Below are positions 1 to 6,835 of a DNA stretch of 33,263 nucleotides, piece after piece; position 1 is the first letter of the stretch, and each line of letters starts with the position of its first letter. The notes beneath the pieces were generated by a model. It did no database searches. It worked only from the letters and a program-made list of their open reading frames with translations, and was not told where the DNA came from. The stretch lies in the NCBI GenBank assembly GCA_964528795.1, contig CAZGUY010000006.1, forward strand, positions 1-33,263, given 5' to 3'. The position numbers and the translations under genes are program-made. Source of the DNA: DATFJC01 sp964528795. GTDB lineage: Bacteria > Patescibacteriota > Patescibacteriia > UBA2591 > UBA6264.

Positions 1-77
1 GTAACAAAACCCCTTTGACGCCCCTTAAACGTCAAATCTTTAGCTTTTTCTTTTGGAAACTTTATTATTTTAGGCAT
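1..77 (-). CDS. rpoD: Probable RNA polymerase sigma factor RpoD, N-terminal fragment
   Basis: Only the first 25 codons are inside the window; the gene runs off the left edge. An ATG at 75-77 opens a frame reading MPKIIKFPKEK and then RQRGFVT. The RGFVT ending resembles the start of sigma-70 region 1.1, which commonly reads (R/K)G(Y/F)VTYDEI. It begins 8 nt after the dnaG stop, and dnaG-rpoD is the classical macromolecular-synthesis gene order. If correct, it is the primary sigma factor, co-transcribed with primase. The call rests on about seven residues plus synteny, so it is tentative; any small protein could begin this way. Confidence 0.5.
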   Translation of the reverse strand, partial: MPKIIKFPKEKAKDLTFKGRQRGFV

Positions 78-85
78 AAATTATT

Positions 86-1864
86 TTAATAATTATTTTG
101 TTTTGATAATCGATTAATTTTTTCTAATAATTTATTAATTTTTTCTTTATCACCCTCTTGTTCTGCTTTTTTTAAATCCCTTACAAGGTCTTGCATTTTA
201 GAATTAATATATTTTTCTTTTAAGCGTTTAAATAATTGCTCAAACTCTTTATTAACTTGTTTTTCGTCAAAATCACTAAATTCTTTTTCCCCTAAAAAAC
301 TTAAACTATCAACATACTTTTTTAATTTTTTATCTTCAATTTCTTTTTTAAGAGAGTCTAATGTTATTTTTTTATCTTTTTTTAAAAATTTATTTTTTAA
401 TACTTTTGCCACCTGCCTCATTCTGTTTTCTAAAAACATTCCAAAAACCATTTTATCTAAATATTTTGCTCCTTTTTTGGGATACAAAAAGAGCAGTCCT
501 AAAAATTTTTCTGCTGCTTTTTGTTCTGGACTTAATTTTTTATTATTTTTGTCACCTTTCTTATTATAGTTTTTTTGCCTTGAATTACCTTGCTTATTTA
601 AAGCATCTCTTAAATAAACTTCTGATAAATCTAATTTATTACTTAATTTTTTAATCCATAATCCCTTTTCTACTGGATCTCCTAACTTAGCAATTTGAGG
701 CAAAATTTGTTTTGTGGCTTTCTTTTTATCTTCAATACTTGAAAGATCTTTGCCTTTAAAAGCAAGGTTAAAATAATATTCCATTATAGGAAGGGGGTTT
801 TTAATAGCTTTTTCCCAATCTTTAACATTTTTATTAATCATATCAGCTGGATCTTTACCATGCTTTAACTCTAACACTGAAACATCCATTGACTCTCTAA
901 GTAATAAGTCTATACTTCTTTTAGTAGCAGCTTGACCAGCTGTATCTAGATCAAATGCTAAATCAACATTTTCAGTAAAACGTTTGATAATATTAATTTG
1001 TTTTTTGGTTAATGCAGTACCAGAAGTACAAACTACATTTTTAGTCCCAGCTTGATGAGCGGTTATTACGTCCATATTGCCTTCTACTAAAATAATTTTA
1101 TCTTTCTTTTTAACTTTTGACTTAGCTTTATTTAAACCATAAAGAACCTTACTTTTATTATAAATGCTAGTTTCGGGAGTATTAATATATTTTGGTATTT
1201 TTTTATTATCAACATCCGGCATAATCCTTCCTGTAAAACCTACTACTTGGCCATAGAGATCAAAAATAGGAAACATTATCCTATTTCTAAATCTATCATA
1301 ATATCCTTTTTTATTATTCCTTTGAACTATAAGGCCAGTTTTTTCAATATCTTTTTCTTTAAATCCTTTCTTTTTTAAAAATTTTAAAATAGTATCCCAT
1401 TCATCTGGAACAAAACCCAACTTAAACTCGGAAATAGTTTCTTTTTTTAAACCCCTTTTTTCTAAGTACTGCCTTGCTTTTTTAGCTCCTTTTGAGTCCG
1501 TAAGTGTTTTGTGGTAAAACTTAGCAGCTAAACTTGATATATTTAAAAGATTTGTTTTATTACTTCTAAATTTATTATTACTGTAATCCACCTTAACACC
1601 AGCTCTTTTTGCTAAAATCCTTAAAGTTTCTGGAAAATCAATACCTTCCATTTCCTGAATAAAGCCAAATATATCTGAGCCCTTACCACACCCAAAGCAA
1701 TGCCAGATTTGTTTGCTTGGAGATACAAAAAAAGAAGGCGTTTTTTCCTCATGAAAAGGACAAATCGCCTTGAAATTCTCTCCAGCCGGTTTTAGGTCTA
1801 TATAGTCTGAGATAATATCAACTATATCCAGTCTTGATTTAATTTCTTCAACAGGATCTTGCAT
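86..1864 (-). CDS. dnaG: DNA primase DnaG
   Basis: Synthesises RNA primers at the replication fork together with the replicative helicase. The 592-aa length is typical. The N-terminal CHC2 zinc finger is complete: Cys35, His38, Cys56 and Cys59 (ICPFHEEKTPSF, then WHCFGCGKG). The central Toprim domain has the catalytic acidic motif EGNMD (ILVEGNMDVITAHQAG) and the metal-binding DLAFDLDTAGQAA segment. The C-terminal third is lysine-rich and less conserved, as expected for the DnaB-interacting region. The start MQDPVEEIKSRLDIV is the usual DnaG N-terminus. No Shine-Dalgarno sequence precedes the ATG. A promoter lies just upstream (1901-1929), and a probable rpoD follows 8 nt downstream. Confidence 0.97.
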   Translation of the reverse strand: MQDPVEEIKSRLDIVDIISDYIDLKPAGENFKAICPFHEEKTPSFFVSPSKQIWHCFGCGKGSDIFGFIQEMEGIDFPETLRILAKRAGVKVDYSNNKFRSNKTNLLNISSLAAKFYHKTLTDSKGAKKARQYLEKRGLKKETISEFKLGFVPDEWDTILKFLKKKGFKEKDIEKTGLIVQRNNKKGYYDRFRNRIMFPIFDLYGQVVGFTGRIMPDVDNKKIPKYINTPETSIYNKSKVLYGLNKAKSKVKKKDKIILVEGNMDVITAHQAGTKNVVCTSGTALTKKQINIIKRFTENVDLAFDLDTAGQAATKRSIDLLLRESMDVSVLELKHGKDPADMINKNVKDWEKAIKNPLPIMEYYFNLAFKGKDLSSIEDKKKATKQILPQIAKLGDPVEKGLWIKKLSNKLDLSEVYLRDALNKQGNSRQKNYNKKGDKNNKKLSPEQKAAEKFLGLLFLYPKKGAKYLDKMVFGMFLENRMRQVAKVLKNKFLKKDKKITLDSLKKEIEDKKLKKYVDSLSFLGEKEFSDFDEKQVNKEFEQLFKRLKEKYINSKMQDLVRDLKKAEQEGDKEKINKLLEKINRLSKQNNY

Positions 1865-1900
1865 GGTTTTTTATATAAATACTTTAGTCTATCTATTTAT

Positions 1901-1929
1901 AATATAACAAAAAAATTATTTTTTTACAA
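1901..1929 (-). promoter_or_regulatory. Predicted sigma-70 promoter of dnaG
   Basis: Read on the minus strand, TTGTAA (1924-1929) and TATATT (1901-1906) are separated by 17 nt, about 37 nt before the dnaG ATG. The spacing is ideal, but the tract is very AT-rich, so chance matches are likely. Confidence 0.5.
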
Positions 1930-1943
1930 CCCCCTATCTAAGC

Positions 1944-2480
1944 CTAAAACTCATAAACATAAATAGCCTTATCCTGATTTTGAGGCCTATTTACTGTTTT
2001 GGGGGTAAGCCCCTTAACCTCAAAAACATATGAAACTACTTTTGCACCAGATTTCAAGTCTTTTTCAAACTTTTCTTTTAGCTTTGTATTGAGCTTACTA
2101 GGAAGCCCAAAAACATATACAACATCAACATCAGACAAGTTTTGTTTAAACAAATTCTTCAATTTAAAAGTGACATTATTACCAGAATAAAAAAACTCCC
2201 TTATTTTACCAATAATAAACAAAGGTAGGGCTAGTTCTAGCGCTATGATTTTTGATTTTGGAAACTTTTTACCAATAAAAAATGACACTCTACCATTGCC
2301 AGCTCCTAACTCGCAAAAGGTCTGACCGGGTTTTAAATTAATCACCTTTAAAATCCTTTTTAAATCCTTTTTAACAGTAGGAACCCATCCTACAAAAGAA
2401 AAGCAAGTCCAAGCAACACTAACCAAAGACACGATTATTACAACAATTATTATTGTTCCAAATATTATTGCGCCAACCAT
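1944..2480 (-). CDS. Membrane-anchored class I SAM methyltransferase (FAM173-like)
   Basis: A 178-aa protein with one N-terminal membrane segment (about residues 3-28) followed by a compact Rossmann methyltransferase domain. Motif I is CELGAGNGRVSFFI (usual form D/E-LG-x-G-x-G-R), and the acidic residue ending beta-2 is in IIALELA. The GWVPT motif just before the domain resembles the pYVPT segment of the FAM173/ATPSCKMT family, whose characterised eukaryotic members methylate lysines of membrane proteins. The substrate here is unknown. Its start overlaps the end of the upstream SDR gene by 16 nt, so the two are co-transcribed and probably translationally coupled. It ends in TAG. Confidence 0.75.
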   Translation of the reverse strand: MVGAIIFGTIIIVVIIVSLVSVAWTCFSFVGWVPTVKKDLKRILKVINLKPGQTFCELGAGNGRVSFFIGKKFPKSKIIALELALPLFIIGKIREFFYSGNNVTFKLKNLFKQNLSDVDVVYVFGLPSKLNTKLKEKFEKDLKSGAKVVSYVFEVKGLTPKTVNRPQNQDKAIYVYEF

Positions 2481-3214
2481 CCGCCATCAACTACTAATGT
2501 ATGACCGGTTATATAATCAGAATCACTAGAAGCTAAAAACAAAGCTGCTTTTCCAATATCTTCGGGCTCGCCTACTCTATTAAAAGGAATATTGTTCATT
2601 AAAGCTTTTCTTTGCTTTTTATCTGCTAACATACTTTCTGTCATCTTAGTTTTTATAACACCAGGTGCTATAGCATTAACATTAATATTTTTTGGAGCTA
2701 GTTCTAAAGCAAGTTCTTTTGTTAAATTAACAATACCTGCCTTTGAAGCACAATAAGCTGATGATCCCCTAAAACCAACTTCCCCAGCTATAGAAGCAAT
2801 GGAGATAATCTTACCTGATTCTTGTTTTATCATATGCTTAGATACTGCTTTCGTACAAAGAAAATTACCTTTTAAGTTAACATCTAATACCTTATCCCAA
2901 TCTTTTTCTGTCATCTCTTGAAAGGGTTTTTGAACAAATACACCAGCATTATTAACTAAGATATCTATCTTTCCAAACGTATCAATAGTTTTTTGAACCA
3001 TATTTTCGACTTCTTTGTTGCTAGTAACATCAGCTTTAATTGCTAAAGCTTTTTGACCTAACTCTTTAATTTCTTTTACTACTTGTTTTTGTTCTTCTAA
3101 ATTAATATCAGAAACGACTACATTAGCACCATTTTTTGCTAATTCTAAAGCTATAGCTTTTCCAATACCACGTCTTGAACCTGTAACTATAGCTACCTTA
3201 TTTTCTAATTTCAT
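2465..3214 (-). CDS. SDR-family oxidoreductase (FabG-like)
   Basis: A 249-aa classical short-chain dehydrogenase/reductase. It has the nucleotide-binding TGSRRGIGKA motif near residue 11, the NNAG motif (LVNNAGVFV), the catalytic Ser in ISIASIAGEVG, and the YCASK catalytic Tyr/Lys pair. The end VDGG is typical of the FabG branch. The Arg-Arg pair in the glycine-rich loop suggests NADP(H). FabG itself reduces 3-oxoacyl-ACP in fatty-acid synthesis, but no other fatty-acid gene is in the window and CPR bacteria usually lack that pathway, so the substrate is left open. It heads a two-gene unit with the downstream methyltransferase. Confidence 0.9.
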   Translation of the reverse strand: MKLENKVAIVTGSRRGIGKAIALELAKNGANVVVSDINLEEQKQVVKEIKELGQKALAIKADVTSNKEVENMVQKTIDTFGKIDILVNNAGVFVQKPFQEMTEKDWDKVLDVNLKGNFLCTKAVSKHMIKQESGKIISIASIAGEVGFRGSSAYCASKAGIVNLTKELALELAPKNINVNAIAPGVIKTKMTESMLADKKQRKALMNNIPFNRVGEPEDIGKAALFLASSDSDYITGHTLVVDGGWLAQ

Positions 3215-3260
3215 AAAAATACATTATCTTACAATTTATCTTTTATGACCTTTAACTATT

Positions 3261-3290
3261 TTTATAATAACATAAAGAATTTTAAATCAA
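3261..3290 (-). promoter_or_regulatory. Possible promoter of the SDR-methyltransferase unit
   Basis: On the minus strand TTGATT (3285-3290) lies 18 nt before TATAAA (3261-3266), about 47 nt upstream of the SDR start. The match is moderate in an AT-rich spacer. I see nothing else convincing between 3215 and 3391. Confidence 0.35.
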
Positions 3291-3391
3291 AAATAATAAG
3301 TTCCTACTTTAAATCATGAATTAAATTATTTATAAATTTAAAACCACCATTCCCTTTTAAAACAACATCAAAATTTTCCTTATACTTGTTT

Positions 3392-3820
3392 TTAGATTTT
3401 TTCCCATTTTTCAATTTTTCCGTCTACTACCTTAAAAATTGGATGGGCTTTTATTTCTTTGGGATCTTTAATCTCTTTATATTTTTTATAATCTCTATTT
3501 TTTAATTTTTTTAAAAGGTGATCAAACTCGTAATATAGCTGATCATTATTTATTTTAATTTTTTCAGTTTGGCAGTCAGAATCAATTTTACTTTTATCAA
3601 AATCATAACCTCTTTTATTCGCCTCCTGCCATACTTTGGATAAATAAAAATTAATAGATTTTAAACTATTATTGGCCCCTTTAAAACGAATTAATTGGGG
3701 ATGATTTTTATAACCATTTGTTTCTCCCTGTAATAACTTTTTTGCTAAGAGAGCTTCTCTCCACAAAGCAACTAAACCTTTTTGATCAAGATATTTAGGA
3801 TGAATTGACCATAATCTCAT
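3392..3820 (-). CDS. Pyrimidine dimer DNA glycosylase-like protein (Pyr_excise family)
   Basis: A 142-aa protein beginning MRLWSIHPKYLDQKGLVALW, continuing with a WREALLAKKLL segment and a YKNHPQLIRF segment. This N-terminus is characteristic of the family annotated as pyrimidine dimer DNA glycosylase/endonuclease V (PF03013), related to phage T4 DenV, which excises UV-induced pyrimidine dimers. The Arg after the initiator Met and the NHPQL(I)RF motif are the conserved features visible. The end (KVVDGKIEKWEKI) is also typical, so it looks full length. The start is the first Met with no upstream alternative. Biochemistry of this cellular subfamily is sparse, so the enzymatic name comes from the family. 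Confidence 0.8.
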   Translation of the reverse strand: MRLWSIHPKYLDQKGLVALWREALLAKKLLQGETNGYKNHPQLIRFKGANNSLKSINFYLSKVWQEANKRGYDFDKSKIDSDCQTEKIKINNDQLYYEFDHLLKKLKNRDYKKYKEIKDPKEIKAHPIFKVVDGKIEKWEKI

Positions 3821-3892
3821 TAATAATATTTTTAAAATTATTCACTGAAGTATTTAATAAAGTCCCCTTTAAAGTCTTTAAATCTATTTTTC

Positions 3893-4110
3893 CTACCTTT
3901 TACTTCTACTCAAAAGAAAACGTCGAATTCCGGATAAGCTTCTATACAAACGGGACCTAGGTACATCTAAACTTGGATTAGGTATAGAACTCCAATTATC
4001 ATCAGAACAAAAAAGGAGTATGATTAATACTAGCTTCATCTAATAATTTAGCTACTCTTACTTTCTACATGGCCAGCGGATCCTTTGTAAAACAATATGT
4101 TTTTACCCAT
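3893..4110 (-). pseudogene. Frameshifted small gene, possibly glutaredoxin-like
   Basis: A strong SD (GGGAGG, 4117-4122) sits 6 nt before an ATG that opens MGKNILFYKGSAGHVE, but this frame stops after 20 codons (TAA at 4048-4050). Coding continues in the next frame (VRVAKLLDEASINHTP) until TGA at 4002-4004, and in the third frame (SDDNWSSIPNPSLDVP onward) to TAG at 3893-3895. Removing one A from the AAA run near 4062-4064 and one T from the T6 run near 4008-4013 joins everything into about 71 residues. The beta (ILFYKG), helix (VRVAKLLDEA), beta, helix (LSGIRRFLL) order recalls a small thioredoxin/glutaredoxin-like fold, which is tentative. It lies 24 nt after the transglutaminase-like gene. 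It may be a pseudogene or contain homopolymer errors. This fills most of the 3821-4134 gap. Confidence 0.55.
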
Positions 4111-4134
4111 TTTAAACCTCCCTTCCTTTTTATT

Positions 4135-5547
4135 TTATTTATAGCCAATCATCTCAACAACCTTATTAATAACTTTTTGAGAAAATTCTGGGTTAATGTT
4201 TTCAAGATTCTTCAAAAATAATTTTAATAACCCTCTCAACTCATTACTAACATTTTCTAAGTCAATATTATCTTCATCCTTAAAAAATTCTTTTATAGAG
4301 CTTCTCTTAAGTTTTATTTCTTTTTTAAGGAAATCTTTTTGTTCTTTTGTTAAACTGCTAATATAGTCCCTAATTATATTCTTAAAATTTTTAATTTCCC
4401 TAATTCTTCTCATTTCCCTTTTCATTGCATCACTCTTATTAATTTGAGATAGTTCTGGGTAAATAGTTCGAGACAAAGAATTAAAATCTATATTTTCAAA
4501 ATTATCTTTATATTCTTTTAAATAATCTTTAGCACTTTTCTTATCTAAATTATTATTAGAAATACTTTCATCATTAGCCTCATACTCTAGGGCGGATAAG
4601 TTATTAAGTATAAGTCCAGGTGCTATTGAATTATCAAAAATAGGAATTAAATTATAATCTATCTCAGATCGATCAACTTTTAGGGTTTCTACTCCATTAA
4701 TTTCTATTATTTCGGGTTCAAGTTTTAAAACATTTTCTTTACCATTTCTAAAATCAACATACCACCAGACACCATTTGACAACTTAGCAATGTTTATAAC
4801 ATGTCCAGATGGTACACCGTAATGCGATTCTATACCCGCCTGTTCTAATAAGTATATTCCTAATAAGGTGGCCCCAACGCAATTAAAGCTTTTATTTTCT
4901 TTTATTCTTTTGGGCCATGAATCCCATTTTGCGCTTTTATTTTTTAATTTACTAAATTCTTCTACTAATTTGTTAACCTGATTATGGGCTTCTTTAATAT
5001 ATTTTAATTCAGAAACAGATTTATCATCTACATTGTCAGCACTTTTAATATTTTCAATCAACTGATTATCCAAATTAATTTTACTATCTTTAATAAATTC
5101 TTTTATTTCTTTCATAATAGAAGCAAAAAGGTAGTCTTTAATTTCATTATTATCTAAATTTTCTATATTATTAAAAGATTTTTTATCAACAACCATTTCT
5201 TCCCAAATTTTTTTAAGTTGTTTTCTTTTTTCAATAGAAAGATTTGTCTCTTGTTTAGAATCTATCTCATTATTACGTTCATATTCGTATTTAGCCCCTT
5301 TTTCTTCTTGCCTAACCTTCCAAACTAGGTCATCTATCTCATTATTTATTCTTAAATACTCACTCATTTCTTCACAAGTAGCTTCCTCTTTTTCTTTATC
5401 ACTTAAACCTTCATTTTTTATTTCTTTTACATGATTCTTAACTTTTTCTCTTATATTATTAGCAACTTGTTCTACGCTTTCTTCTTTCTCAGATTGTTCT
5501 TTTGGAGATAAATTTTCTTTGGAATTAAATTTTTCTTTATTGGACAT
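4135..5547 (-). CDS. Transglutaminase-like cysteine protease-fold protein
   Basis: A 470-aa hydrophilic protein with no signal peptide or membrane segment. Residues 1-215 and 300-470 are charged and helix-rich. In between, residues 220-270 carry a plausible papain/transglutaminase-like triad: Cys223 (SFNCVGATLLG, at the start of a helix), His249 (PSGHVINIA) and Asp265 (WWYVDFRNG). The C-x(25)-H-x(15)-D spacing suits bacterial transglutaminase-like domains. Substrate and process are unknown. The strand arrangement suggests it is transcribed separately after the terminator at 5589-5614 and together with the frameshifted gene just downstream. The fold assignment is inferred from the triad and needs structure prediction. 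Confidence 0.6.
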   Translation of the reverse strand: MSNKEKFNSKENLSPKEQSEKEESVEQVANNIREKVKNHVKEIKNEGLSDKEKEEATCEEMSEYLRINNEIDDLVWKVRQEEKGAKYEYERNNEIDSKQETNLSIEKRKQLKKIWEEMVVDKKSFNNIENLDNNEIKDYLFASIMKEIKEFIKDSKINLDNQLIENIKSADNVDDKSVSELKYIKEAHNQVNKLVEEFSKLKNKSAKWDSWPKRIKENKSFNCVGATLLGIYLLEQAGIESHYGVPSGHVINIAKLSNGVWWYVDFRNGKENVLKLEPEIIEINGVETLKVDRSEIDYNLIPIFDNSIAPGLILNNLSALEYEANDESISNNNLDKKSAKDYLKEYKDNFENIDFNSLSRTIYPELSQINKSDAMKREMRRIREIKNFKNIIRDYISSLTKEQKDFLKKEIKLKRSSIKEFFKDEDNIDLENVSNELRGLLKLFLKNLENINPEFSQKVINKVVEMIGYK

Positions 5548-5586
5548 ATATTAAAAACGCTATTTATACCTTTTTAAATTAAAAAA

Positions 5587-5614
5587 TAAAAACCAAAGTC
5601 TATTCTTTGGTTTT
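5587..5614 (-). terminator. Rho-independent terminator after the MazG-like gene
   Basis: AAAACCAAAG (5589-5598) and CTTTGGTTTT (5605-5614) form a perfect 10-bp stem with a 6-nt loop, followed on the minus strand by a T-rich run. The TAG stop of the MazG-like gene lies in the loop. It separates that gene from the transglutaminase-like gene. Confidence 0.75.
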
Positions 5615-5908
5615 CTCAAGAATTATTTTTCTCTTAAATCCATCCCGGTTTCTTTTTTTCTTTTTTCTAAACAATTCTAACTCTTTTTTGTCAATATTAT
5701 ATAGATCGAATAAAGCATCAATTATCTCAATAATACCTGCTAACTCTTCCTTGCTTGGATTATCTAAAAACTCATTAATCTCTTCTTGAAGCTTTTGTCT
5801 TGATTTTTCCTTATATTCTTTTTTAGAAGCAATGTGTGCAACTGGAATCTGATTATTATTTTTTATGATTTCTAAGATATTATCTCTAACTAATCTATTA
5901 TGTTTTAT
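5600..5908 (-). CDS. MazG-like nucleoside triphosphate pyrophosphohydrolase, non-standard start
   Basis: The frame encodes KHNRLVRDNILEI, then IPVAHIASKKEY, KLQEEINEFLDNP, GIIEIIDALFDLYNI and a DGFKRKIIL tail. This is the small housecleaning NTP pyrophosphohydrolase family (phosphoribosyl-ATP pyrophosphohydrolase-like), which usually begins MxYNKLVRDKIPEII. The magnesium-binding EExxE (EEINE) and ExxD (EIID) motifs are intact. There is no ATG, GTG or TTG anywhere in the open frame up to its upstream stop (5944). The best start by family alignment is AUA at 5906-5908, giving 102 aa; another AUA is at 5930-5932. The upstream 85-aa gene stops at 5925, 16 nt before this point, so re-initiation is possible. 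A start-codon mutation or sequencing error is equally possible. The family call is firm; the start is not. Confidence 0.8.
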   Translation of the reverse strand: MKHNRLVRDNILEIIKNNNQIPVAHIASKKEYKEKSRQKLQEEINEFLDNPSKEELAGIIEIIDALFDLYNIDKKELELFRKKKKRNRDGFKRKIILEKTKE

Positions 5909-5924
5909 ATTAACTAAATCATAA

Positions 5925-6182
5925 TTACTTATTCTCTTTCCATTTTAAAAACATATCTCTTTTTTTGCTAGCTTGTCTTTTAGTCGGCTCAACACCCTTT
6001 TTCAAACAGAATTTTTTAAAATCTTCTCTTTTTGCAAGTTCTCTATTTGTTAAATCATTAATATTAACTTTTTTCTTTATTCTTTTTTCTGCTTGTTTAT
6101 GCAATATTTGTCTTTTTTTATCATCTGACATAGCATTAATCTTTTTGGCATACTCTAATCCCTTTTCCATAAATTTATTCAT
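5925..6182 (-). CDS. Small basic hypothetical protein
   Basis: An 85-aa, strongly basic, helix-prone protein with no membrane segment. I do not recognise the family. The sequence has clusters such as KRQILHKQAEKRIKKK and a C-terminal half (REDFKKFCLKKGVEP) with one Cys. ATG at 6182 is used; a second Met four codons later (MEKGLEYAKK) is an equally good start. No Shine-Dalgarno is visible. Its stop lies inside the open frame of the MazG-like gene, so the two are likely co-transcribed. It begins about 135 nt downstream of tRNA-Ser on the same strand and could be read from the same transcript. Confidence 0.6.
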   Translation of the reverse strand: MNKFMEKGLEYAKKINAMSDDKKRQILHKQAEKRIKKKVNINDLTNRELAKREDFKKFCLKKGVEPTKRQASKKRDMFLKWKENK

Positions 6183-6317
6183 TAAAATTATTAATTATAT
6201 AATTTTTTGTGTTATTAAAGTTTTCCCGACCCCTTTCTAGTTCGAATCCTAAATAATTTTTAGTTAACCTTAAGGGTGTACCAATTATAAATGATCTCAT
6301 GAGTTCCACGTGGTTCA

Positions 6318-6407
<90 letters not shown>

Positions 6408-6448
6408 TTTTATTCTGAATATAACATAAACAATAAACTTATACAAGT

Positions 6449-6484
6449 AAGATAAAAGCTCCAGATTATCTCTGGAGCTATCTT
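6449..6484 (-). terminator. Terminator after the 84-aa gene
   Basis: AGCTCCAGA (6457-6465) and TCTGGAGCT (6471-6479) form a perfect 9-bp stem with a 5-nt loop, extended after a small bulge by AAGAT/ATCTT. On the minus strand the stem is followed by TTTT. It lies just after the orphan gene and before tRNA-Ser, insulating the two. Confidence 0.65.
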
Positions 6485-6504
6485 AATTTATACGCTACTC
6501 TTCC

Positions 6505-6759
6505 CTACTCCTCTTCGGGCTCTACTGTAAACAACCTACCTTCTATTAAAACATCAAATCCGGATTCTAGTTTAGCTTTTCGTCCCTGCTTAAGGGTTTT
6601 ATTATTGGGATTTTTTTTAACAACTACACTATCAGAACAAATATTTTCCAAAATCAATTCATTGTCCCGATTTTCAACTTCAACCCGATTGTTGTTCCTT
6701 AACCAATTATTGAAAATGTCTTTTCTGCGATCATCAAACTTTGCAACTAATCTTTTCAC
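6505..6759 (-). CDS. Orphan 84-aa protein with strong promoter and SD
   Basis: I do not recognise this protein. It has a basic N-terminal half (MKRLVAKFDDRRKDIFNNW), a central strand-rich part (ELILENICSDSVVVKKN) and an acidic end (VEPEEE). No signal or membrane segment is visible. The GTG start at 6757-6759 is chosen because AAGGAGG (GGAGG at 6764-6768) lies 4 nt upstream. A near-consensus promoter lies just before it and a hairpin terminator just after, so it is a monocistronic unit that looks highly expressed, a combination unlike most neighbours. It could be a small nucleic-acid-binding or regulatory protein, but nothing in the sequence proves that. Confidence 0.7.
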   Translation of the reverse strand: MKRLVAKFDDRRKDIFNNWLRNNNRVEVENRDNELILENICSDSVVVKKNPNNKTLKQGRKAKLESGFDVLIEGRLFTVEPEEE

Positions 6760-6800
6760 GTTTCCTCCTTTTTTAATTTTAATGTCATTTACATTGAACT

Positions 6801-6828
6801 ATTATAATAAAAATTTTATTTTTGTCAA
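6801..6828 (-). promoter_or_regulatory. Near-consensus sigma-70 promoter of the 84-aa gene
   Basis: On the minus strand, perfect TTGACA (6823-6828) and perfect TATAAT (6801-6806) are 16 nt apart. The expected 5' UTR is about 35 nt and carries the GGAGG site. The -35 box lies just before the end of the ppsA gene. Confidence 0.85.
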
Positions 6829-6835
6829 GGTATAA

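Noticed and set aside
3308..3425. Short minus-strand frame after the Pyr_excise gene, with a protein-like end (FDVVLKGNGGFKFINN then LIHDLK)
   Set aside because: Only about 34-38 codons, no good start or SD, and it overlaps the end of the Pyr_excise gene. It could be a remnant, but nothing more supports it.
3925..4083. Cluster of six-base palindromes (GAATTC, TCCGGA, AAGCTT, CCTAGG, TGGCCA, GGATCC), like a cloning polylinker
   Set aside because: They lie inside the protein-like frames of the small gene and are spread over 160 bp, unlike a real polylinker. No vector sequence is recognisable. Chance is more likely.
6225..6260. GTTCGAATCC on the plus strand, resembling a tRNA T-loop remnant
   Set aside because: The flanks do not form a T-stem and no other tRNA arms are found nearby.
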